A stretch of DNA of 64,000 nucleotides. It comes from Clostridia bacterium (lineage in GTDB: Bacteria; Bacillota; Clostridia; Monoglobales; Monoglobaceae). Of the stretch, positions 9,297 to 18,600 are shown in pieces; within the stretch, counting starts at the first letter, position 1; each line of letters starts with the position of its first letter. Position numbers and translations under genes: made by a program. The notes beneath the pieces are model-generated. The model saw only the letters and a program-made list of their open reading frames with translations, did no database searches and was not told where the DNA came from. Location of the stretch: contig JAFYXJ010000005.1 of the NCBI GenBank assembly GCA_017546205.1, positions 1 through 64,000 on the forward strand, in the 5' to 3' direction.

Positions 9297-10337
9297 ATGA
9301 AAACTGTAAAAATAGGAAATATTGTGATAGGAAACGGAAATCCCATTGCGGTGCAGTCTATGACCAATGTTCCCACCGAAGATGCAGAGAGAGCCATTTG
9401 TCAAGTCAATGAACTGGCTGATGCCGGTTGTGACATTGTCCGGCTTGCGGTGCCTACCGAAGAGGCGGCAAAAGCCATGGAGCAAATTGTCAGCAAAACC
9501 TCGGTACCTTTGGTTGCAGATATTCATTTTGATTATAAACTTGCCCTGATGTGTATGGAGCGGGGGGTACATAAAATCCGTATCAATCCCGGCAACATCG
9601 GCGGAGAGGACAAAGCCCGCGCAGTTGCTGAAATGGCAAAGAAAAAGGGTGTGCCTATTCGGATTGGTGTCAATGGAGGATCTCTGGAAGAGGGACTTTT
9701 GGAACAATGCGGAGGGAATCTTGCCAAAGCCATGGTGGAAAGCGCAAGACGCCATGTGGAAATTCTGAACCGTTGTGATTTTGATGATATCGTGCTTTCC
9801 ATGAAATCATCCTCGGTTAAAACCACCATAGACGCCTATCGTCTGGCACGGGAGACCTTCCCTTATCCTCTGCATCTCGGGGTGACGGAAGCCGGAACCC
9901 TGCAGGCAGGGATTGTCAAGTCGGCCATTGGCATCGGTAGTCTCTTGGCAGACGGTATCGGGGACACCATTCGGGTTTCCCTTACCGACAATCCGGTGCG
10001 GGAACCGGAGGTAGCAAGACGGATTCTTCGCGCCCTCGACCTTGACAAAGACCATGTTGAGGTGGTTTCCTGTCCCACTTGCGGACGGACAAAAATTGAT
10101 TTGATTCCCATTGCGCAGGCGGTATCTGATGCGGTAGAGAAGATACCGGCAAACTTGAAAGTTGCGGTGATGGGATGCGTGGTCAACGGACCCGGAGAGG
10201 CAAAGGACGCCGATGTGGGTATTGCAGGCGGTGACGGATGTGCGGTGCTTTTTAAGAAAGGTGAAATTGTGAGAAAAATTAAGGAGGAAGAGATTGTTTC
10301 CACCCTCCTTGAAGAGATACAGAGGATGGCAGAATGA
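9297..10337 (+). CDS. ispG: 4-hydroxy-3-methylbut-2-enyl diphosphate synthase (IspG/GcpE)
   Basis: [4Fe-4S] enzyme of the MEP isoprenoid pathway that reduces MEcPP to HMBPP in the cytoplasm. The 346-residue product has the TIM-barrel part (VAVQSMTNVPTEDA-type start, then DIHFDYKLAL and KIRINPGNIG). The C-terminal cluster domain carries CPTCGRT (about residue 258) and GCVVNGPGEAKDADVGIAGG (about 293) with the three cysteines and the ligand Glu. The second ATG (9297) is chosen because AGGGA is 9 nt upstream; the one at 9288 would overlap that site. It overlaps polC by 4 nt (ATGA), so they are translationally coupled. dxr of the same pathway lies at 33.9 kb. Confidence 0.96.
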   Translation: MKTVKIGNIVIGNGNPIAVQSMTNVPTEDAERAICQVNELADAGCDIVRLAVPTEEAAKAMEQIVSKTSVPLVADIHFDYKLALMCMERGVHKIRINPGNIGGEDKARAVAEMAKKKGVPIRIGVNGGSLEEGLLEQCGGNLAKAMVESARRHVEILNRCDFDDIVLSMKSSSVKTTIDAYRLARETFPYPLHLGVTEAGTLQAGIVKSAIGIGSLLADGIGDTIRVSLTDNPVREPEVARRILRALDLDKDHVEVVSCPTCGRTKIDLIPIAQAVSDAVEKIPANLKVAVMGCVVNGPGEAKDADVGIAGGDGCAVLFKKGEIVRKIKEEEIVSTLLEEIQRMAE

Positions 10338-13300
10338 GCGGAATTTTGGAATTGTTTGATAAGGTAACCGTATTAGAGGGGTTTGCGGTAAAACTGGAGC
10401 AGACCACTCTGGTTCGGTGCGACCTTTTTATGGAGGAAAACCGGATTGAACTGGAACTTTCTTCCCCGATATACCTGCCGGCACAGGAACTCTTGGAATA
10501 TCGGGACTCGGTGAAAAACACCTACGGGGTACGGGTGGTAGACATTCGGGTAACTTATCCTGATTATGAGCCGGATGTGACCTATTTTGAAGAATTGTTG
10601 TACCGGTTTTTAGAGGAAAACGGGGGTTGCCGTGCGGTATTGAGCGACGCGGAACTCTCGTATGAAAACGAGATTCTGACTGTCAGCAACATCAACGGCG
10701 GTGAGGAACTGCTGAAAAACCGCCGGTTTATCGAATTTCTTACTGAAACGGCAAGACGGGAACTGTGCATGGCACTGACGGTGGACTGTCAATACCGGAC
10801 GGTGGATATGGATGCCTACCTGAAAGAACGGGAAGAGGAACAGCACACATTGGCGGAGCATGTGGCAAAGGAGACGGCAAAGCCGGCAGAAGCCAAAGCA
10901 CCCGAGGCGGTGACATCGGGTACTTTGATAGGAAAAGCCATTCAGCCGGAAGATGTGATGCCGATTTTTGACCTTTCTGAGGGTATGAAAGACTGCGTCA
11001 TAGAGGGCGAGGTCTTAAGCGCAGAATCCCGTGTATTTACCGGAAAAAGCAACCGCGGAGGGGGAGAATATTCCACCACGTCCCTGGAATTTAATCTGGG
11101 AGATGACAGTTGGGGATGTTTCTGCAAACTCCGTGGCAATACGGAACGGATGGGCAAGGCACTCAGCGCCATCAAAGAGGGAAGCCGTGTCCGTTTGCGG
11201 GGCGATTATGACAATGATGAATATGCTCACAAGGTGCTGTTTACGGTAAAATCGGCAGAACTTTTAGACCCTGTTCCGGTGCGTCAGGATACTGCAGAAG
11301 AAAAGCGTGTGGAACTCCATCTCCATACCAAAATGAGTGCATTGGATGCGGTTTCTTCTGCTACGGATTTAATCAACCGTGCGGCAATGTGGGGACACAA
11401 GGCGATTGCTATTACCGACCATGGTGTGGCACAGGCGTATCCTGAGGCGGTAAAAGCAGTAAGCGGAGTACGAAAGAAGACCAACCCCGACTTTAAGATT
11501 CTGTACGGCATGGAGGGGTATCTGATCAACGATACGGATTCTGCGGTACGGAGACTGGCGGCAGCCGGAAAGTCCGGAACCTATGTGGTATTTGATATTG
11601 AGACCACAGGATTAAGCCCTGCACAGGAAGAGATTACCGAAATCGGGGCGGTGAAGATTGCAGACGGGGTGATAACCGAGACCTTTTCTCAGTTAATTAA
11701 CCCCCAAAAATCCATCCCCGATAAAATTGTGCAACTGACCGGAATCACCGATGCCATGGTCGCAGACAAACCGACCATTGATGCGGTATTGCCGGAATTC
11801 CTGGAATTCTGTGCCGATGCGGTTGTGGTTGCCCACAATGCGGCGTTTGACACCGGATTTATCCGGCAGAAAGCGGCACGGTTGAATTTGACATTTGCCA
11901 ACAAGGTGATGGATACCTTGTATCTGTCCAGAGAACTGTTCCCCAAAGAGGAGAAGCATTCTCTGGGGGTCGTGGCAGAGAGGTTGGGGGTTTCTTTAGA
12001 AAATCACCACCGTGCCGTAGATGATGCCACCGCCACGGCAGAAATTTTTATGAAGTTTCAGGATATGGCAATGGAGCAATGGGGCAAGGACACCAAACCC
12101 CAGACCATTGACAACAATCCCGCACTTTTGAAGAGCCCCAGATACCATATTGTGATTCTTGCCAAGAATCCGGTTGGACTGAAAAATTTGTATCAGTTGA
12201 TTTCTAAGTCCAATTTGCAATATTATTATCGCAAACCCCAGATTCCCAAGAGCGTGTTGGAACAGTTCCGTGAGGGGTTGATTTTGGGTTCTGCCTGCGA
12301 GGCAGGGGAGTTGTTCCGTGCTATTGTGGACGGTAAAAGTCAGGGAGAAATCGAGGATATTGCGTCCTTTTATGATTTTCTGGAGATTCAGCCCATCGGT
12401 AACAACCGATTTATGGTGCGGAACGGGTCGGTGAAAGATGATGCCGGCTTGCAGGATTTGAACCGCAAGGTGGTTGCCCTCGGCGACAAGTTGGGAATCC
12501 CGGTTTGTGCCACCTGTGATGTGCATTTTATGGACCCGAAAGATGAGATGTACCGCCGTGTTCTGCAAGGAGCACAGGGATATGAGGATGCCGACCAGCA
12601 GGCACCCTTATATTTGCGTACCACTGACGAAATGTTGGAGGAATTTTCTTATCTGGGCGAGGAAAAGGCGTACGAGGTGGTGGTGAAAAACACCAACCGG
12701 ATTGCCGATATGATTGAGGATATTGCTCCGCTGAAAACCGGATCCTATCCCCCGTCCATTGAGAACTGTGAGCAGGATTTGGTGGATATGTGCCACAAAA
12801 AAGCCCATGCCATTTACGGCGATGTACTGCCCAAAATTGTGCAGGAGCGGATGGACAAAGAACTGGATTGTATTGTGAATTACGGTTTCTCGGTCATGTA
12901 CATGATTGCCCACAAACTGGTGAAAAAGTCCAACGAGGCAGGGTATCTGGTTGGTTCCCGAGGCAGTGTCGGGTCCTCCTTTGCGGCATTTTTGTCGGAT
13001 ATTACCGAGGTGAATGCTCTTTGTCCTCACTATATCTGCCCCAATCCGGATTGTAAGTACAGTGAGTTTTACGAGAACGGCGAATATCAGGTGGGTATGG
13101 ATATGCCGGACAAGGAATGCCCCCATTGCGGAACCAAACTGAAAAAAGATGGTTTGACCATTCCCTTTGAAACGTTTTTGGGTTTCAAGGGTGACAAGGT
13201 ACCGGATATTGACTTGAACTTCTCCGGCGAATATCAGGCAACTGCCCATAAATATGTAGGGGAACTGTTTGGAGAGGAGTATGTGTTCAAGGCAGGTACC

Positions 13301-14653
13301 ATCGGTACCATTGCCGATAAAACCGCCATAGGATTTTACGGAAAGAAATATTATGAAAGCAAGGGAATTGAGGCGCCGGAAGCAGAACTTCTGCGTGTTT
13401 CCAAAGGGTTGATTGATGTCAAACGAACCACCGGTCAGCATCCGGGGGGTATTATTGTCTGCCCGAAAACCATGGATATTCATGATTTCTGTCCGGTACA
13501 GCATCCGGCAGACAAGGCGAATTCGGATATTATTACCACCCATTTTGACTTTCATTCCATCCATGACAATCTGCTGAAACTGGATATTCTGGGACACGAT
13601 GATCCATCGACAATCCGCATGTTGGAGGATTTGACAGGGGTCAATGCCAAAGAGATTCCGTTGGATGACAAAACCACCATGAGCATTTTCTCCGGCACCG
13701 AGGCATTGGGTGTCACGCCGGAGCAGATTCACAGCGAGGTGGGTACATTTGGTGTGCCGGAGTTCGGAACCTCGTTCACCAGACAGATGTTGGTGGATAC
13801 CAAACCCACCACCTTTGTAGAGTTGGTTATCATTGCGGGACTCTCCCATGGTACCGATGTGTGGCTGAACAATGCACAGGATCTGGTCAAGTCCGGCAAG
13901 GCGAATCTGTCACAGGTTATCGGTCTTCGTGATGATATTATGGTCTTTTTGATGCAGAACGGGGTAGAACCGTCTCTGGCGTTTAAGATTATGGAATATG
14001 TCCGTAAGGGAAGAGCCGCAAGAGAGGGTATGCCGCCGGAATATGAAGAGGCAATCAAGGCGCAGCCCACCATTCCCGATTGGTATCTGGAATCCTGTAA
14101 AAAGATTCAGTATATGTTCCCCAAAGCCCATGCAGCAGCCTATGTGATGATGGCATTTAGGATTGCGTGGTTTAAGGTGAATTTCCCCACCGAATTTTAT
14201 ATTGCGTATTATACGGTTCGTGCAGATTTGTTTGATGCAACCATTATGGCACAAGGCAAGGATAAGGTAGAGGCAGAACTGAAAAAACTGAACATGAAAG
14301 GCAATTCCATGACTGCCAATGAAAAATCTCTCCATACCATTCTGGAAATCTGTCTGGAAATGTATGAACGGGGCATTGAATTTTTGCCAGTGGACTTGTA
14401 TCAGTCTCATGCGTCCAAGTTCCAAAAGGTGGGTAATGCCATTCTGCCGCCCCTTAACGCATTTCCCGGCGTGGGAACGGCGGCAGCGGAATCTATTTAT
14501 AAAGCCGCACAGGAGGGGAAATTCCTTTCTCAGGAAGATTTGAAAAACCGCTCCGGTGCCAACAAGTCAGTCATAGAGACATTAAAGGAAAACGGCGTCC
14601 TGAAAGATTTGGCAGAAAGTAGCCAGATGGATATGTTCGGCCTGTTTTCGTAA
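10334..14653 (+). CDS. polC: DNA polymerase III alpha subunit, PolC type
   Basis: Main replicative polymerase of low-GC Gram-positive bacteria, with built-in proofreading. The 1439-residue protein shows an N-terminal domain (1-200), an OB fold (about 220-315) and a PHP domain (VELHLHTKMSALDAV, about 325). The PHP domain is split by a DEDD 3'-5' exonuclease (FDIETTGLSPAQEEITEIGA at about 418, with HNAAFDTGFI and HRAVDDA). The polymerase core has the catalytic region VPDIDLNFSG (about 957) and a four-cysteine zinc site (CPNPDC, CPHCG, about 900-935). The length is usual for PolC. The start overlaps the ispG stop. The ispG-polC order is common in Clostridia, although the dxr-rseP genes that often precede it are here 20 kb away. 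Confidence 0.98.
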   Translation: MSGILELFDKVTVLEGFAVKLEQTTLVRCDLFMEENRIELELSSPIYLPAQELLEYRDSVKNTYGVRVVDIRVTYPDYEPDVTYFEELLYRFLEENGGCRAVLSDAELSYENEILTVSNINGGEELLKNRRFIEFLTETARRELCMALTVDCQYRTVDMDAYLKEREEEQHTLAEHVAKETAKPAEAKAPEAVTSGTLIGKAIQPEDVMPIFDLSEGMKDCVIEGEVLSAESRVFTGKSNRGGGEYSTTSLEFNLGDDSWGCFCKLRGNTERMGKALSAIKEGSRVRLRGDYDNDEYAHKVLFTVKSAELLDPVPVRQDTAEEKRVELHLHTKMSALDAVSSATDLINRAAMWGHKAIAITDHGVAQAYPEAVKAVSGVRKKTNPDFKILYGMEGYLINDTDSAVRRLAAAGKSGTYVVFDIETTGLSPAQEEITEIGAVKIADGVITETFSQLINPQKSIPDKIVQLTGITDAMVADKPTIDAVLPEFLEFCADAVVVAHNAAFDTGFIRQKAARLNLTFANKVMDTLYLSRELFPKEEKHSLGVVAERLGVSLENHHRAVDDATATAEIFMKFQDMAMEQWGKDTKPQTIDNNPALLKSPRYHIVILAKNPVGLKNLYQLISKSNLQYYYRKPQIPKSVLEQFREGLILGSACEAGELFRAIVDGKSQGEIEDIASFYDFLEIQPIGNNRFMVRNGSVKDDAGLQDLNRKVVALGDKLGIPVCATCDVHFMDPKDEMYRRVLQGAQGYEDADQQAPLYLRTTDEMLEEFSYLGEEKAYEVVVKNTNRIADMIEDIAPLKTGSYPPSIENCEQDLVDMCHKKAHAIYGDVLPKIVQERMDKELDCIVNYGFSVMYMIAHKLVKKSNEAGYLVGSRGSVGSSFAAFLSDITEVNALCPHYICPNPDCKYSEFYENGEYQVGMDMPDKECPHCGTKLKKDGLTIPFETFLGFKGDKVPDIDLNFSGEYQATAHKYVGELFGEEYVFKAGTIGTIADKTAIGFYGKKYYESKGIEAPEAELLRVSKGLIDVKRTTGQHPGGIIVCPKTMDIHDFCPVQHPADKANSDIITTHFDFHSIHDNLLKLDILGHDDPSTIRMLEDLTGVNAKEIPLDDKTTMSIFSGTEALGVTPEQIHSEVGTFGVPEFGTSFTRQMLVDTKPTTFVELVIIAGLSHGTDVWLNNAQDLVKSGKANLSQVIGLRDDIMVFLMQNGVEPSLAFKIMEYVRKGRAAREGMPPEYEEAIKAQPTIPDWYLESCKKIQYMFPKAHAAAYVMMAFRIAWFKVNFPTEFYIAYYTVRADLFDATIMAQGKDKVEAELKKLNMKGNSMTANEKSLHTILEICLEMYERGIEFLPVDLYQSHASKFQKVGNAILPPLNAFPGVGTAAAESIYKAAQEGKFLSQEDLKNRSGANKSVIETLKENGVLKDLAESSQMDMFGLFS

Positions 14654-14678
14654 AGAATTACATCAGGAGGAAATACAA

Positions 14679-15698
14679 ATGAAAAAAACTGTTATTATTG
14701 GTTCAATATGTGGGATTTTGCTGTTTGGCACCGTTATTAGTTTTGCTGGTGGAACGGCACAAAAGATAATTGATTCTTTTGAAGAAACCAAACTTTTCGC
14801 ACAATACGAAAAAGAAGATGTAAATGAAAGACTGAAAACAAAAAGGCGAAAAGAAAAGATAGATAAAAGCAAAAAGAACGATAAATGGGGTAAAATGAGC
14901 AAATTTGACCAGATGCTCATTGCAATGGATGCAACCATTGAAAATGCCATTGAATATAATGATGTGCTTTTTAATTATGAGTATTTAAGGCAGGCGTATC
15001 ATTGGTCACAGGAACAACTTGATTATGTTTCTGATTTAATTATTAAAGGTTATCCGGCTATGGATATTATGGATATTTGTTATTTTTGGATGGATACCAA
15101 TGAAGATATCAGTATCATAGAAGAAATTTATCTACATAAAGAAGGTTCTTCTGCGGTTACATGGATTGAGCGTGCATTTAATGATGTCACAAATGATAAA
15201 TGCGGAGTTCTAACCGGAGAGGATGTAGAGGCGTATCTGGAAAACGGGCTAACATTAGAGGATATTGCCTTGGCGAACAAACTTTGCCGGCGTGGATCAA
15301 TGACAATTCAGGAGATTCTCGAAAAGAAAAGAAACGGATTTTCCTTTGCGGAAATTACAACGGAAGTCCATGGAGAAAATATCAATGAATTGCCTGCTGT
15401 TATTTTGAATCAATCAAAAAAGCGGGAAGTTAAGCATGGGAAACCGGAGCAGGATATTATTTCACATCGTGCCGTGGAAAAAGCAGAAAAGCTTTCCAGA
15501 ATCAGCAAGAAATCCCGCAAGGAACTTTATCAAAAAGAATTGGAAGAAGAATCTATCGCTCAGGAATTGGAACTTACTGAAGATGCATTAAGAACGAAGA
15601 TACAGAAAGAGTTAGGGGAAAAAGGTCTTTTTAGGCTTGTAACTACCGAGGATGAAAAGGACAACATGATGCAGGAGGCAAAGTATGAAAATCAATAA
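14679..15698 (+). CDS. Secreted protein of unknown function coupled to the RHS gene
   Basis: Not recognised. The 339-residue product has a signal peptide or N-terminal anchor (MKKTVIIGSICGILLFGTVISFAGG), a very basic segment at about 45-70, and an otherwise acidic helical body. The C-terminal third is lysine/glutamate-rich (about 240-320). The body repeats a motif of the type ISIIEEIYL and LEDIALANKL, suggesting helical repeats. AGGAGG precedes the ATG. Its last 14 nt overlap the start of the RHS gene in another frame, with GGAGG inside its own end, so the two are translationally coupled. An RHS secretion, folding or surface partner is plausible but is inference only. Confidence 0.7.
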   Translation: MKKTVIIGSICGILLFGTVISFAGGTAQKIIDSFEETKLFAQYEKEDVNERLKTKRRKEKIDKSKKNDKWGKMSKFDQMLIAMDATIENAIEYNDVLFNYEYLRQAYHWSQEQLDYVSDLIIKGYPAMDIMDICYFWMDTNEDISIIEEIYLHKEGSSAVTWIERAFNDVTNDKCGVLTGEDVEAYLENGLTLEDIALANKLCRRGSMTIQEILEKKRNGFSFAEITTEVHGENINELPAVILNQSKKREVKHGKPEQDIISHRAVEKAEKLSRISKKSRKELYQKELEEESIAQELELTEDALRTKIQKELGEKGLFRLVTTEDEKDNMMQEAKYENQ

Positions 15699-18600
15699 AT
15701 ATGTTTTTGCAACTGTATTCTTAGTCACAATTTTTTTACTTACTGTTTCGGCATTTGCATCTACTACTGATGTATTAATGGTAAAAGGTTTAGAAAAGTA
15801 CGGAGCCTCTTATAATGCCCCTTTTATGATGCCTGACGGAGATATAGATACCACCATTGGCGCCGTGAATATGATGGTCGCAGACCTTACTCTACCGGGG
15901 AAAAATGGACTGGATTTTACTGTTTATCGCAAGCATAACAGTTTTGATTCATCCAACGATTATGTGCAATATTTTTTCAGCAATCATTCTACACAAATGT
16001 ATATTGGTGTTCCGTATTATGTAACCATCAATGGTGTAACCAGTAGTGAAAAACTTTATATTGCCTATGAAGATGAAAAAGATATTCAAAAAACAATATA
16101 TACTTCTGCTTCAAGCGTTAATAATGCTTACTATGATTACAAATCCCAATTTAAGTATCATTACAGATGGACGCTGGATACAGCTACAGAAGCAATCTTA
16201 ACCATGGATCAAGAGACGCAACCGCGTTCCGTTGATGAGGTCAAGGAAGAATATGCGGTCAGGAGTTCCAATACCAATGATTTATCTATAGGGTTAGGAT
16301 GGCATATTTCTTTGCCACATTCTTTTAACGGCGGGGAAGAAAAGGTTAATGCCTCAAATAACGACAACTATTATACCCGATATGCCGAGATACAGTTTGA
16401 TGATGGGAAAAAGGAAATTGTAAGATATCAGTATGTTTGGAGAAGCGCAACAAATGGAAATGCAGCCTATTATGAATTTACAGAGGCAAAGATGGTTAAT
16501 ACCAGCAGTGAATACACTCCGGAAATGACTTTAGAACCAACTGTGGATTCTCGTGGATTTTCTTATCACCTTAAGCTCACTGACCGGGAGGGAAAGTCAC
16601 ATTATTTTTATTTTGATTCTCCTACCAGTCATGCACATGCAAAAATATCTGCTATCGGAGACCGTTACGGGAATTGTATTGTCTATGAATATGCCAATAA
16701 CGGAACTATAACAGTAACTGACACATATGGCAGAAAAATTATTATTAGCGGCAATGGAATTACTGTACAATCCGGAGATATAAACAAGCATATTGCTTAC
16801 TCCCAGGAAACAAAAATCAATGAGGAAATAGACCCCCACGGATATTACGATACGCTTCATGATCATTTTTTGTATGTAACAGAATATGTAAATGAGGGAC
16901 TGTCTGCAGAAAAAATCGTGACAACGTACGAAATGAAAATGGGATATTTTCGTACATGGACACCCATTAACCGATATTCCAGAACATATTATCGGTTAAA
17001 TGCAATTCAATATCCTACCAATGCACGACGGGAATATATTTACGAAGAAACCGCTACGGCACCACAATATTTTCTTTTTAATTTGGCAGAGATTAGTGGT
17101 GGTAACTATCATATGTATTATGTCACCGGAGAAAGAATCTTTGAAAATGGACATTTGCACAAAACTAGAAATTTTTCATATCAAGGAAGGTGGGGAGATC
17201 GAAGCCAACTCAAAGGCACTTATTGGTGGGATGAAAATAAAAGCTTTGTTAGCACAGAAACAATGGCGAACGGTCATACCAAGCAAACCAGTTTGCATTA
17301 TGATACGCTAGCCCGTTTGATGTCCGAAAAAACCATATATAAAAATGGGAATCAACAACTTCATACAGAGGAAAAAAGGTATTCATACAGCGGCGGCAGC
17401 AGTGCAGATACATATGTATTAACAAGTAACATTATGAAAAGTACTTTGCGTAGGGCACCGATTATGAACATCATGACCTTCCAGGACGGCACTTTGATGC
17501 AATCAGAGGATACCCATTACTACGGGTATACAAGAAATCCTACTTTCCACCGCTTGGGAGGAGTGACCACTAGATACACCTATGATGATACCTTTGCCCA
17601 GACATTGTCAATGACCATAGAAGAATTAGGCAAAGACCCCGTCAAACATATCCATACTTTAACAGAAGATAAAAAAAGCATTGCTCGTACTGATGTTTAC
17701 GAGGGTGATGTTTTGATGCAAACAATTTCATATACCTATTATCCGGACGGCGCTGTCGCAAGTGAAACTGTGACCGATGGGGAACAAACCAATGTGACGG
17801 AATATTTCTATCACTATGCGGATGATAATTCCTATACCGCAACAACCGCCAAACAGGCAACAGACATTGACGGAAACAGCAGAACTGTCAGTGTGGTTAC
17901 GGCATACGATTCCTTGGGAAGACTCTCGGCACAAACGGATGGGAACGGCAATACCACCTCGTATCAGTATAATATGCTCAATCAAATGACCCGCCAACAA
18001 AATCCGGACGGGAGCTATAAACAAATCTCCTATGACCATGCGGAAAACAATCTAACCGAAACAGACGAAAACGGGAACCTGACCACCTATGACTATTCAC
18101 CGCTCGGCAATTTACTCTCTGTTTATCTGGATGGCGATTCTTCCAAGGTAGTTAGCAGTTATACCTATGATACCGATGGCAGAAAAACCTTAGAAACCGC
18201 CCACCAGACAATTGGAGATGCAGGTGTCAGCCAGCACTACACTTATGACGATTTTGGCAGGGTTGCAACCATTACTTCTAAAGAAGGAAATAAAATTCTG
18301 GACGTGGAAACCAATACTTATGCGGTAAAAAATCCTGTTAATGTTTGGCATAGTAATGGGCCGTGGGATGTCTCGGATTATGATGCTGTTGAGTTTATTC
18401 CTTTTGGGGCGTATGTGGATGCAGGAACTTTATCCATGGAAATTTTCGTAGATTATCAGCAGATTGAAGAAGCAACACTATCCGGTCAGGGTGCACGAAC
18501 CTTCCTCATAGATACAAGCAATGCAACAAGCGTAATTGTTTCCAATAAGTATGGGGGATATGACTATTACCTCCGAGGGCATTACCCAACGGACGAAAAC

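Noticed and set aside
12608-13849. A 413-codon minus-strand frame inside polC
   Set aside because: Shadow of the PolC coding frame. No ribosome binding site, and it conflicts with an unmistakable gene.
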